Shown here: in pieces, positions 40,638 to 53,136 of the stretch
How the letters are laid out: every line of letters starts with the position of its first letter
Position numbering within the stretch: position 1 is the stretch's first letter
Origin: Isoetes taiwanensis
Taxonomy: Eukaryota; Streptophyta; Lycopodiopsida; Isoetales; Isoetaceae
Assembly (NCBI GenBank): GCA_021234155.1
Contig: JAJEKV010000003.1
Location: 7,628,413-7,692,412, forward strand
Direction: 5' to 3'
Length of the DNA: 64,000 nucleotides
Notes under the pieces: generated by a model
What the model was told of the DNA's origin: nothing
Seen by the model: the letters and a program-made list of their open reading frames with translations, nothing else
Database searches by the model: none
Made by a program: the position numbers and the translations under genes

Positions 40638-41082
40638 ATACCAGGCGCTGATTCTGAAACAGGTTTCATCCTGTTTTCATCCTTTCACATGCCTATTGCA
40701 TAGAACCCATAAATTGCGTGCTAATAAATGAGAATCATCATCCAGCTTCAGAACCACCTCTACATACTTGAATAAAGACGTATAGCTTGCTTGAAAACCG
40801 GCACTTTAGCTTGAGAACCGCCTCTGCATTTTCGAATGGAGATGGAAATCAGCTATTCTGGAGCAGGTGTTGCAATACCGTCTTCCAAAACGGCTCAAAC
40901 CCTAGCATCGTCTTTCGAAAACGGCTTAAAACCCTACCCCGAAATAAAACCCAAAATTTTGCCGGAAAGATTTTAAGACATTCTAAAATCACGCTTTTGG
41001 CCGGGAAAAAGAGTGTTACCGGCGTTACCGACTGCCGGAAAAAAGAGGACATCCACCTCCAAAAACATTTTAAGTAAGTAGA

Positions 41083-44000
41083 CTAGTAAACGTGTGCCCG
41101 GCGTTGCCGGCCATAAGTAAGGGCGTGAGTTTTTATAGGTCTTCAATATAAAATTGATCCTTTAGAGGAGTTGCTACAATTCATGACGTCAACATACAAT
41201 AGATCAATGTCCTTGGAGCCGTCTAGATTGTAATGCAAACCTTGAAATCTATTAATATAATGTAAGTACTCGTCTTACCATTTTCAATTTGCAATAAAGC
41301 CCATGAACAATGTTATAAGAACCTAAGAACCATGTTATAAGACCCATTTCTTGCTTCAAGAACATTCTGGAACGAATACATATCTGTGTATCAAAACATA
41401 AAAACAGTGAGAAAAAACCAACTTGGAAAGTAATGTTTATCTTGTAGAAGAACATGCGCACTCTAGTTTCACAGAACTACAACACCAATTGAAAGCATTA
41501 AGCATATAAAAAGACTCTTGGCTCCTTAACTTTGAAATGTTTATCAACACTTGTCCAAAATGAATTCATCAGTTTCAGTTTTTAGATTGCTCATCACAAA
41601 AGGATAATAGAAAGGTCAGCCTTTGCTCCAAAGTGAAAGGTCCGCATCAAAACCTTGCTTCTATTGATGGATAACACCATGCCCATTCTAATAAGCACAC
41701 ATTAAAGGAGAAAAACAAAAGTCAAAAGTAAAGAAATATGCATTAATCTATTGTCTATTGTTGGACAAACAAAATCATAAAAAGAAAACAACTTAGAATA
41801 TCTTATACTTGTTCACCTTCCAATCTCCTCGCGTAATATAGTACTCTAGAGGAAGCTTTGACGAATGAACTCTTAATATAAAACCGGGCATATGAAGAAA
41901 AAGATTACAGATCCATAAAGGTGCATTATACAATCATTTGAGTGCTACGTTATTGCAAGTCTTGTCCGCAAAAAAATGAAAAGAATTCCATGCCCGCATG
42001 CACAATGTATGAACTGAACATAAATCTATGCAAAACAACTATATAGGTAGATCTATATAAAAGTACTCAAAATATAATAGTAATGATGTGCACACAATTG
42101 GATACTTCATACCATCTAAGGGGTAGAACAAGATATACCATCAGAAATGCTTCCATTCTCAAACTACATTTGGAAAGCCTTGATGGAGGGATTTGAATCT
42201 GAAATAAACTTGAGGTTCCCTTCAAATCCTGATATAAGATTTAAGTCAAAGTCATGTATTATAAGAAATGCAAAAGAACATTTGAAAGGCCAACAAAAAA
42301 GAACGAAAAGAAAGTATAACTCTCCTTGTTTGTCGACTGGATACGATTGATCGAAATTAAGACTAACAGTTTGTTGGTAATCGAAGTTTCGAAGTTTCTG
42401 AAACTTTTACATGCATGTGGGCATACATTATATAACTAATAATGTTCTCTCTTTTTTTCTTTAATAAAAATATAGCTTGGCCAGCAAAGAAAAGACAATC
42501 ATTGTGGTAAAAAGAAGGTTAGCAAAAGAAACACCTAAGTGCAAATATGAAGGAGCTTCCAAGCATCAAAATAACAAAGATCAAAATAGAAAATCATTTC
42601 GAAGGAATCATCCCATGATGTTTGTTACCTTGTCGGTGCAAATACCAGCTCCAAACCTTGCTTTGTGTTTTAAATGCCACAAACAAATCCCGCCGCTTGT
42701 ACCACCGCATGAACAACACAAAATCAATAGAAAAAATCGAGAGAATCTGGATATTCAAAGTTTAAAGAGCTACAATCTACCACTCCAAGACAAAGTGAAG
42801 TTCAAAAATGCAAAGATATTGGCAAAAATTAAGGACATTGGTCAGTGATACCTTCCGATGTCCGTGAGCATACGAAGGTAACCGCAGCCATAGCACAAAT
42901 CAAGCTCCATCATTGCCGGTGCCCATATCTGCAGCTCCCCATTCCATTATGCAGGCTACAACAATGGCACCTCAAGTTTGGAGCTTTTAGAGAAGGAGAA
43001 TCGAGGACCGCTAATTCCTCCTTACACGAAAAAATCGGGGCCATATTCATGGTTATGGCGGTCTGGCGAATGTTGATCCGAGATATAACCGGCAAAGACA
43101 AATGATACATTAAAATAGACAAATGATACATTAAAATGCTATTGTAGCAGAGTTATCCCTCACCCATAAATAGCATTTGGAACCGGTTGACATAAATAGA
43201 GCCATGCATGCCCATACACGATGGCCCTTACCTCCACAACAAAAAGAAGTCCTAAATGGTACTTAAGTCCGAAATTGATGTACTGACTTTCAAAAATTCG
43301 GAAAACCAAAAGAGCAGACCGAACATTAAGCAAGGCCTTTTCTACGAATGACTTGTTGCGGGATCTCCATTACCGTTAAGGCATATCCATACATTAAAAT
43401 AGACAAATGAAACATATGTATAGCATTTAATGATTAATGAAAGTCCCCCTGTAATCGTGATGTATTCCTTGGTGCCAAAAATTAATGCTTCCGATTTATT
43501 CCTTGGTGCCAAAAATTAAGTTCTCTTTATCAAATGCAAATTTCTCATAAAGGAATAGAAAAAACGCTCTAATCTGTACCTTAAAGTAATGCTTTAGCTG
43601 GTTGAAAGTAACGACTTGCACCACACCATTTGCACCAGAACTATGTTCAATTGTATCCGACAAAATCTCCCGCAAAGGCACCTTCAAAGTTCTCATCATG
43701 CATCAAAAGAATCATGTATTGAAAAAAAATGATTTTGTTGGGCTCAAATATTCCCAAGATCAAACCTCTGCTTTACTCATAAACATGACAATTAAGCGTA
43801 ATCGGTTATGTTTCCATTTGTAGACATCATCTCATCCCCTCGATTGTGTTTAATGCCATGCTCACCACAGTCCCAAAGACCATGAAGGATCTCATGCACA
43901 TCATCTGTTCGTGTTCCGTGTTTAATGCCATGCTCATACAAAATTCATACAGTCCAAAGACCATAAAGAATTTCATCCACACCAATGCATATCTCAATAA

Positions 44001-45255
44001 GAAAAATATTAATCCACCCAAGTGAATCGGACTTCCTATTTTATAGAATGTCAAGAAAGAATTTCATATTGTCTTTGAATGATGCACTTGTGTGCGTATG
44101 GCGCATGCATAAACAACTTAGTATTACCTTGCAATTCATAGAAACTCTTTTGTCGATTCCTTATAGAGCATTTTCTCACACGATGGAGATCCAAGCTTCG
44201 CAAAGTCGTCCCACGCAACAACAAATGTCATTTTTACGATAGAAAATATAGATGTATTTAATGATAGAAAATATATATATGTATTTACTGCATGCAATGT
44301 CGATGTTTCTATCATTATCTAAATTAGCTTGCAAACATAAAACCGCTGGAAGCAAAGCTGATCTAGGAGCTTGCTTAGAAACCCTTTACCCCTTGCTAAG
44401 TCTCTTCGTTTGCGGTGAGAAATGAAAACCTCTATTGCCGAAAATGGAGAAACCTTACCTCAAAAGCTTGGGAAAGCTACTTCTATTTGCAAATAAAAAT
44501 GAATACCTCTATTTCCAAAACCGGAGAGCTTTGTTGGCATAGTACATGCATAAGAAAGAACATGCAGAACAAATCCTCAAGAAAGAGCACACTGTCAAGA
44601 AGTGAAACATTTAACAAAAGAAAAAGCACACGGTTAAGAAGGAACTAAAAACATTTACACGAGTGAGGCTCCACCGCTATCCGGGCGCTAAAAATCCTAA
44701 ATCAAAACCAATGCCTAAGGAAGGATTTGTGGATGCTTTGGTGCCCCGCCAAAAGAATGATGAATCCGTTTGATTTAGGTTCTTCGCAAATTAGTTCGAG
44801 CAAATACATCCCCGAATCCATGTTTCCGCTTGTCTCATGAAAAGACCTATGAAGAACGCCACGCAAAATAAGTTCTCGACCTCGGTTGTGCAAAGAACAA
44901 AGTTTATTGTAGCCTCAAACCCGAGGAGCTCCATTCCATACTCCTCGATTGTCGACCACGCAGTTCCACATAGAAAGCGCATCCCCAAACACATGCGGCA
45001 AAGGAAATGCTTCTATTGTGGTTTCATGGCCCGAAAGCTAGACTATGGAGTGATTGTTACGCTGCTAGACTATGGAGTGATTGTTACGCATCGAAAAAAT
45101 GCTTAATACGAAAATGGATGCGGGGGAATACCCGAAAACGTTTTCCCGATCCCAAAATCACGCTTTTGGCCGCAAAAGGAGTGTTACACGGGCGTTATCG
45201 CGGGCGACCGGAAAAAAAGAGACACCCCACCCCAAAAACTTTTTAAGTAAGTAGA
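41083..45255 (-). mobile_element. Helitron unit Y5
   Basis: Type Y, 4173 bp. The first 500 bp at its 3' end match Y6. From about 41.6 kb onwards there are many CHG-site changes. Confidence 0.88.
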
Positions 45256-48200
45256 CTAGTAATGAGTGTGCGTTGCCGTTCTGCCAATGTCCCGGCTTGT
45301 GTTTCTTACTTGTATATACCTACAACTTCTAAGGACATCACAAGTTGATGCTTGCAAAAATGGACATAATTTACTTATGTAAATATTTTTGTCGTCAATT
45401 TCTAACAACAGTATCATAGGTAGGGATGTGTATTAGTTTGGGTTTCTAGTAATAGCTGTAAGTGGGTAAATACTATCGTGTTTAGGTGGGATATGTGTTA
45501 ATGTAGCAATTTGGAGCATTTTGTCATAATATCTCGATCAATGTCATTGGTGTCGATGTGCATGCGTAGGTCTGCATGCTTTTCTAGAGATGTTGCAATA
45601 ACACAATTGGAGTGAAAGTTTAGTATGCCTCTTTTATAAATAAGACATATATGCATGGTCGCTATTAACCACTCAATCCGTTATGGTCATATAAAGCTCG
45701 CAATCGTTCATTACACAAATTTTGATGGGTATAATGCATGTGAATACAGGTCATTGCAGGTGTGTGGATATAGGTCATTGCAGGCGTGTGCACTACATTA
45801 ACATAAGGAAGGCATGTGTTTATATGAGCCTTCAAATCACATACATTTTGTTGTACTTAAAGCCATAACGAAGACCCCGGTGCTAGGCTTGCAAGAGTTA
45901 CAAAGAAAGTGTTATTTTGCTTAGGCATTAGTTGTCAGGCCAAATTAACTTCGTTAAGGTGAAGCCGGATTATAACTTAACGACTTGCAGTCATAACAAT
46001 AAGATTACCTATCTTAAAACTTAAAGAGTCAAAAGATATAGAAGAAAACATAAGTTATCTATGACAGATATTTAAATTGACCTGCAATTGCTCCTCCGCC
46101 AACATACAACTATCTTCCAACAATCGCAAGAACAGTAATTTTGTCTTGTGATGTCTATTTAATCCCAATTTTGTTTTGTGATGTCTATTTAATCCCATCT
46201 TCCTGAGTCACATGGCATGCCCATTTTTTTTCCTTTCTTGTACAAAGTAAACATGCATAGATACGCCAATTGAAATTGACTCATATGTCCAAGAACATAA
46301 GGAGATATACGATCAAAAGTGTGCAAAGCAACAAAGATTGTGCTAAAAAAAAACTTTTAAAATATCTTACAGTCAAAACTCTAATCACGATGGCATTGAA
46401 GTAACACCCAAGTGTAAAAGTCATAATGCCAAACTTTAGATACTATAGCCAAATATAAACATGTAGATTGGCTATTTCAAATAACCATATTATTTATTTG
46501 CCTTTGTTTAATTGAAGGGAACGCCTAACAGATATGATATGTCGTACATGCCTTCCAAGTTCATTATAGAACTCCATTTCCATATGGCAAAACTTTCAAA
46601 ATGCCGTGCAACATTCAAAGTTCTTCCTTTCAACTATTTTAGAATCTCTTAAAATTTAATTTCAACTGCCCCAGAAATCCTTGATGGTAATTTGAAACAA
46701 TTTACTAACATGTCCCATGTGCCCTTGGAGAGCGAACAACCTAACACATGTTCCAACTATAAAAGTCAAGCCCTCACTGCGTTCAATGTGCTTTATAGTC
46801 AATTAGCCCAAGCTTGCGAGCATCCATTCAAATCAAAAACTTGTGGAAGAGAGCTTTAGAAACCAAATTGCGTGTTCTTCCAAACCAACAGCTTTTGGGA
46901 ATTTTGGAGATGATCCAGCATTCGTCCTGGAGTTGCAATCACAATATCTGATCGTGTGCTATGCTGCTGCATAGCAAATGACATTGGGTTAAGCATAAAC
47001 TTTCACCAAAATTTATTTATCGCCAACAAAGGTAGCACCTTTCTGGACAAAGGTAGCACCTTTCTGAATGGGCCACCAATTATTGGTCCAACATTTATGA
47101 CGCTGTGATATGCTATGGTCGAAATAATAAACGCTCCACCAATGGCAATGCAAAAGCAGCTATCTGCGTTGGGGAAAGAATACAATGAGCCTCCCGAGGA
47201 TTGATTCATTTAGTGGAATATCCATCACCATCGAAAGTACCTTCCTGGAGCTAGTCATAGCACTTCCACAAATATCTCGCCTCGCAATGCGAGCAATATG
47301 CATGCAACTGTGGAAGCAAAAGAATATCGCATAAAGCACTACTGCTTTTGACGAAAAGAGAAACTTACTATTTGTAAGCACAACGGTTTGAACCATGTGA
47401 CCCTTACCATTATGTATTGTGTCCCTACCAGAATTTGATTTTGGCCATACCATTTGCTATGGTCTCCTCGCAATAGATTTAAAGGCATACATTAGTTAGA
47501 ATTAGGAAAACGCAAACGATAAATATTAGCGATAAATGACGTAAAATTATAAGCAAGAAATTCAGATCATGGCCATACCATTTGCTATGGTCTCCTGCAA
47601 TAGATTCAAAAGCATATGTTAGTTAGAATTAGAAAAATGCAAACGCATAAATAGTAGCAAAGATATTAGCAAGATAAATGCGCCTCATTCATACCTTCTT
47701 TGAGCTCAAACACTCCAAACACTCTAAAAGTAGAAATTGTAGATTTGGTACAAAAATGTACCAACTTTTAGAAATGATAAGCCGTGAAATGATACAAAAG
47801 CTACCGGTTGATATGCTATTTTGCTAGCAAAAGAATTAGCTTTTATAGCGGCATGAATATATGTAGCGATCTTTGCCCAAAAGTCGCCACCTTCATATGA
47901 ATAAGCATAAAATCTACAGAGGAAGAAATCACAAACCATCAGCTTGAATTTAGCTTCACTTGAAGTCAGCCAAGAAACATCAAAACATGAATCGACTCCA
48001 ACACCTTGAATCTAAGTACAGATTAGGATGCAAGCAAGCAAGAAAACATGAATCTGGTATGCACTTGCAGAGAAATTTCGATAAAAAGCAAAGCAACTTT
48101 GAAGAGATTGCATAAAAAATATGAAAGAACAGGAGCATGCATGTTTACACTGACGATTTGCCGGACGAAGTTGTTGGAGCTCTACCATTCAGAACCTACA

Positions 48201-48980
48201 GTGCACCAAATCGAATGCAAAAGCTTGAGAAGTCAGACGATGGAGGGCAATGTATGAGTAGAGGAGGGAAAACAGAGAGAGAAAAAAAGACTCAAAACCT
48301 GAAATGTGCTGCAGCTCCAAGATCCAGATTCAAGCTCTAGGCTCCAAAATGAAAGCTCCAGAGCTCCACCAAGATTTTCTAAAACATAAGCAATGCGGTT
48401 TGCATTGCCTAACGTAAAAACCAAAGATGGCAGTAAATGTCTTAGCCATTCAGTTGAACAAAGGGCAAAACCCCCTTTCTGCTTTGCTTTCTGCATGTCG
48501 ATTTCTATTGTGGAGTCTGTGTGAAGCCGCTCCATATACCAGGCGCTGATTCTGAAACAGGTTTCATCCTGTTTTCATCCTTTCACATGCCTATTGCATA
48601 GAACCCATAAATTGCGTGCTAATAAATGAGAATCATCATCCAGCTTCAGAACCACCTCTACATACTTGAATAAAGACGTATAGCTTGCTTGAAAACCGGC
48701 ACTTTAGCTTGAGAACCGCCTCTGCATTTTCGAATGGAGATGGAAATCAGCTATTCTGGAGCAGGTGTTGCAATACCGTCTTCCAAAACGGCTCAAACCC
48801 TAGCATCGTCTTTCGAAAACGGCTTAAAACCCTACCCCGAAATAAAACCCAAAATTTTGCCGGAAAGATTTTAAGACATTCTAAAATCACGCTTTTGGCC
48901 GGGAAAAAGAGTGTTACCGGCGTTACCGACTGCCGGAAAAAAGAGGACATCCACCTCCAAAAACATTTTAAGTAAGTAGA
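45256..48980 (-). mobile_element. Helitron unit X5
   Basis: Type X, 3725 bp, no MITE. CHG-site noise occurs in patches (45.26-45.29, 46.77-46.9, 47.27-47.97 kb), with near-identity to X4 in between. Confidence 0.88.
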
Positions 48981-50721
48981 CTAGTAAACGTGTGCCCGGC
49001 GTTGCCGGCCATAAGTAAGGGCGTGAGTTTTTATAGGTCTTCAATATAAAATTGATCCTTTAGAGGAGTTGCTACAATTCATGACGTCAACATACAATAG
49101 ATCAATGTCCTTGGAGCCGTCTAGATTGTAATGCAAACCTTGAAATCTATTAATATAATGTAAGTACTCGTCTTACCATTTTCAATTTGCAATAAAGCCC
49201 ATGAACAATGTTATAAGAACCTAAGAACCATGTTATAAGACCCATTTCTTGCTTCAAGAACATTCTGGAACGAATACATATCTGTGTATCAAAACATAAA
49301 AACAGTGAGAAAAAACCAACTTGGAAAGTAATGTTTATCTTGTAGAAGAACATGCGCACTCTAGTTTCACAGAACTACAACACCAATTGAAAGCATTAAG
49401 CATATAAAAAGACTCTTGGCTCCTTAACTTTGAAATGTTTATCAACACTTGTCCAAAATGAATTCATCAGTTTCAGTTTTAGATTGCTCATCACAAAAAG
49501 GATAATAGAAAGGTCAGCCTTTGCTCCAAAGTGAAAGGTCTGCATCAAAACCTTGCTTCTATTGATGGATAACACCATGCCCATTCTAATAAGCACACAT
49601 TAAAGGAGAAAAACAAAAGTCAAAAGTAAAGAAATATGCATTAATCTATTGTCTATTGTTGGACAAACAAAATCATAAAAAGAAAACAACTTAGAATATC
49701 TTATACTGTTCACCTTCCAATCTCTGGCGTAATATAGTACTCTAGAGGAAGCTTTGACGAATGAACTCTTAATATAAAACTGGGCATATGAAGAAAAAGA
49801 TTACAGATCCATAAAGGTGCATTATACAATCATTTGAGTGCTACGTTATTGCAAGTCTTGTCCGCAAAAATTGAAAAGAATTCCATGCCTGCATGCACAA
49901 TGTATGAACTGAACATAAATCTATGCAAAACAACTATATAGGTAGATCTATATAAAAGTACTCAAAATATAATAGTAATGATGTGCACACAGTGGATACT
50001 TCATACCATCTAAGGGGTAGAACAGTATACCACTGTAAATGCGCCCATTCTCAAACTACATTTGGAAAGCCTTGATGGAGGGATTTGAATCTGAAATAAA
50101 CTTGAGGTTCCCTTCAAATCCTGATATAAGATTTAAGTCAAAGTCATGTATTATAAGAAATGCAAAAAGAACATTTGAAAGGCCAACAAAAAGAACGAAA
50201 GAAAGTATAACTCTCCTTGTTTGTCAGAACTGGATACGATTGATCAGGAATTAAGACTAACAGTTTGTTGGTAATCGAGTTTCTGAGTTTCTGAAACTTT
50301 TACATGCATGTGGGCATACATTATATAACTAATACGTTCTCTCTTTTTTCTTTAATAAAAATATAGCTTGGCCAGCAGCAAAAGACAATCATTGTGGTAA
50401 AAAGAAGGTTAGCAAAAGAAACACCTAAGTGCAAATATGAAGGAGCTTCCAAGCATCAAAATAACAGCATCAAAATAGAAAATCATTTCAGAAGGAATCA
50501 TCCCATGATGCTGTTACCTTGTCAGTGCAAATACCAGCTCCAAACCTTGCTTTGTGTTTTAAATGCCACAAACAAATCCCGCTTCTGCTTGTACCACCTG
50601 CATGAACAACACAAAATCAGTAGAAAAAAATCAGAGAATCTGGATATTCAAAGTTTAAAGAGCTACAATCTACCACTCCAAGACAAAGTGAAGTTCAAAA
50701 ATGCAAAGATATTGGCAAAAA

Positions 50722-50946
50722 TTAAGGACATTGGTCAGCGATACCTTCTGATGTCTGTGAGCATACGAAGGTAACCGCAGTCATAGCACAAATCTGAAGC
50801 TCCATCGCTGTCAGTGCCCATATCTGCAGCTCCCCCATTCCATTATGCAGGCTACAACAATGGCACCTCAAGTTTGGAGCTTTTAGAGAAGGAGAATCAG
50901 GAACCGCTAATTCCTCCTTACACGGAAAAATCAGGGCCATATTCAT
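50722..50946 (-). other. Exon-like fragment in Y units
   Basis: The minus-strand frame includes LRCHCCSLHNGMGELQIW. A splice-donor-like AGACATCAGAAG|GTATCG lies near 50740 and a pyrimidine-poor AG site lies upstream near 50990. In the overlapping frame DLCYDCGYLRMLTDIR also looks protein-like. Y2 has stops in the first frame. I suspect a captured host exon but cannot name the gene. Confidence 0.3.
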
Positions 50947-51687
50947 GGTTATGGCAGTGCAGAATGTTGATCTGAGATATAACCGGCAAAGACAAATGAT
51001 ACATTAAAATAGACAAATGATACATTAAAATGCTATTGTAGCAGAGTTATCCCTCACCCATAAATAGCATTTGGAACTGGTTGACATAAATAGAGCCATG
51101 CATGCCCATACACAGATGGCCCTTACCTCCACAACAAAAAAGAAGTCCGAAATGGTACTTAAGTCCAGAATTGATGTACAGCTTTCGAAAAATTCTGGAA
51201 AACCAGTAGCAGACTGAACATTAAGCAAGGCCTTTTCTACAGAATGACTTGTTGCAGGATCTCCATTACCGTTAAGGCATATCCATACATTAAAATAGAC
51301 AAATGAAACATATGTATAGCATTTAATGATTAATGAAAGTCCCCTGTAATCGTGATGTATTCCTTGGTGCCAAAAATTAATGCTTCTGATTTATTCCTTG
51401 GTGCCAAAAATTAAGTTCTCTTTATCAAATGCAAATTTCTCATAAAGGAATAGAAAAAACGCTCTAATCTGTACCTTAAAGTAATGCTTTAGCTGGTTGA
51501 AAGTAACGCACTTGCACCACACCATTTGCACCAGGAACTATGTTCAATTGTATCTGACAAAATCTCCTGCAAAGGCACCTTCAAAGTTCTGTCATGCATC
51601 AAAAAGAATCATGTATTGAAAAAAATGATTTTGTTGGGCTCAGCTATTCCCAAGATCAAACCTCTGCTTTACTCATAAACATGACAA

Positions 51688-52110
51688 TTAAGCAGAATCG
51701 GTTATGTTTCCATTTGTAGACATCATCTCATCCCTGATTGTGTTTAATGCCATGCTCACCACAGTCCCAGCACCATGAAGGATCTCATGCACATCATCTG
51801 TTCGTGTTCCGTGTTTAATGCCATGCTCATACAGTCCATACAGTCCAGCACCATAAAGAATTTCATCCACACCAATGCATATCTCAATAAGAAAAATATT
51901 AATCCACCCAAGTGAATCAGACTTCCTATTTTATAGAATGTCAAGAAAGAATTTCATATTGTGCTGAATGATGCACTTGTGTCTGTATGGCAGCATGCAT
52001 AAACAACTTAGTATTACCTTGCAATTCATAGAAACTCTTTTGTCGATTCCTTATAGAGCATTTTCTGCACACGATGGAGATCCAAGCTTCTGCAAGCTGT
52101 CCACGCAGCA
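51688..52110 (-). other. Exon-intron-like fragment in Y units
   Basis: On the minus strand, SFYELQ/VSMNCK-type coding-like sequence at about 52075-52020 ends in AATTGCAAG|GTAATA, a good donor context. Further on, about 51870-51760, is a frame with two similar segments, DEILYGAG and HEILHGAG. All Y units carry it. It could be part of the same captured gene as 50722-50946. The product is not recognised. Confidence 0.3.
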
Positions 52111-52662
52111 ACAAATGTCATTTTTACAGATAGAAAATATAGATGTATTTAATGATAGAAAATATATATATGTATTTACTGCATGCAGTGTCAGATGTTT
52201 CTATCGTATCTAAATTAGCTTGCAAACATAAAACCGTTGGAAGCAAAGCTGATCTAGGAGCTTGCCGAAACCCTTTACCTGCTTGCTAAGTCTCTTCTGT
52301 TTGCAGCGGAAATGAAAACCTCTATTGCCGAAAATGGAGAAACCTTACCTCAAAAGCTTGGGAAAGCTACTTCTATTTGCAGCGAAAATGAATACCTCTA
52401 TTTCCAAAACTGGAGAGCTTTGTTGGCATAGTACATGCATAAGAAAGAACATGCAGAACAAATCCTGAAGAAAGAGCACACTGTCAAGAAGTGAAACATT
52501 TAACAAAAGAAAAAGCACACGGTTAAGAAGGAACTAAAAACATTTACCTGAGTGAGGCTCCAGCCTGCTATCTGGGCGCTAAAATCCTAAATCTGAAACC
52601 AATGCCGGAAGGATTTGTGGATGCTGCTGGTGCCTGCCAAAAGAATGATGAATCCGTTTGAT

Positions 52663-52881
52663 TTAGGTTCTTCTGCAAATTAGTTCGAGCAAATACATCC
52701 CTGAATCCATGTTTCCGCTTGTCTCATGAAAAGACCTATGAAGAACGCTACGCAAAATAAGTTCTGACCTCGGTTGTGCAGCAACAAAGTTTATTGTAGC
52801 CTCAAACCCGGAGCTCCATTCCATACTCCTCGATTGCTGACCACGCAGTTCCACATAGAAAGCGGCATCCCCCGAACACAT
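52663..52881 (-). other. Repeated 72-codon frame near the Y 5' end, unrecognised
   Basis: The minus-strand frame (GDAAFYVELRGQQSRS...) is open in Y2 (20877), Y3 (28981) and Y6 and broken by CHG-site changes in Y1, Y4 and Y5. No motif is known to me. Confidence 0.25.
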
Positions 52882-52921
52882 GCGGCAAAGGAAATGCTTC
52901 TATTGTGGTTTCATGGCCCGA

Positions 52922-52975
52922 GCTAGACTATGGAGTGATTGTTACGTTGCTAGACTATGGAGTGATTGTTACGTT
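52922..52975. repeat. 27-bp direct repeat in type Y units
   Basis: GCTAGACTATGGAGTGATTG plus seven further bases occurs twice in tandem (52922-52948, 52949-52975). It is also present in Y1-Y5 at the matching place, about 160 bp from the Helitron 5' end. Confidence 0.9.
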
Positions 52976-53006
52976 ACTGAAAAATGCTTAATACGAAAAT
53001 GGATGC

Positions 53007-53136
53007 AGGGGGAATACCCGAAAACGTTTTCCGATCCCAAAATCACGCTTTTGGCCGGCAAAAGGAGTGTTACCGGCGTTACCGGCGACCGGAAAAAGGG
53101 AGACACCCCACCCCAAAAACTTTTTAAGTAAGTAGA
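53007..53136 (-). other. Helitron 5' end shared by X and Y units
   Basis: About 100-130 bp from the TC end are alike in X and Y: TCTACTTACTTAAAA, a GTTTTTGG-GGTGG stretch, CCGG-rich short palindromes (CCGGTAACGCCGG) and GGCCAAAAGCGTGATTTT. Shared ends with unrelated interiors are typical of non-autonomous Helitrons of one family. Confidence 0.8.

Larger units (their letters stand above)
37353..41082 (-). mobile_element. Helitron unit X4 (reference-quality X copy)
   Basis: Type X, 3730 bp, with the middle and 5' part free of the CHG-site noise. Its 37.38-37.75 kb stretch has ordinary substitutions against the other X copies (for example AATAGACATGATTTGC), so the 3' part of X4 is a slightly different lineage. 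Confidence 0.88.
9079..53136 (-). mobile_element. Head-to-tail array of eleven non-autonomous Helitrons (Y-X alternating)
   Basis: On the minus strand every unit starts TCTACTTACTTAAAA and ends with a GC-rich hairpin, a short spacer and CTAG. These are the Helitron signatures (5' TC, 3' CTRR, subterminal hairpin, A|T target, no target duplication). Inside the array each CTAG touches the next TCTACT directly, with no host base between. The outer ends sit in one A|T site: T53137 on plus (A on minus) precedes the first TC, and A9078 on plus (T on minus) follows the last CTAG. Two types of about 4 kb alternate: Y (six copies) and X (five copies). They share about 100 bp at the 5' end and the 3' hairpin but differ inside, which makes an ~8-kb higher-order repeat. 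No Rep/helicase frame is present, so mobilisation in trans is inferred. Array arrangements of Helitrons are known. This alternating two-type array is the striking part. Confidence 0.9.
48981..53136 (-). mobile_element. Helitron unit Y6 (reference-quality Y copy, array 5' end)
   Basis: Type Y, 4156 bp, the cleanest Y copy. Its minus-strand 5' end TCTACTTACTTAAAAAG (53136-53120) is the outer 5' end of the array and is preceded by A on the minus strand (T53137), as expected for a Helitron in an A|T site. Confidence 0.9.

Noticed and set aside
9079-53136. Dozens of 60-150 codon frames repeated through the array as possible genes
   Set aside because: They recur only because the Helitron units recur, change frame between copies, overlap on both strands and show no domains. 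A few are kept at low confidence as possible captured fragments.
9079-53136. Satellite or centromere array, or rDNA spacer
   Set aside because: The 4-kb units have Helitron termini and a single A|T target. No rRNA sequence was recognised, and the unit size is wrong for a simple satellite.
9079-53136. CRISPR-like array
   Set aside because: There are no short regularly spaced direct repeats with unique spacers, and the sequence is eukaryotic.
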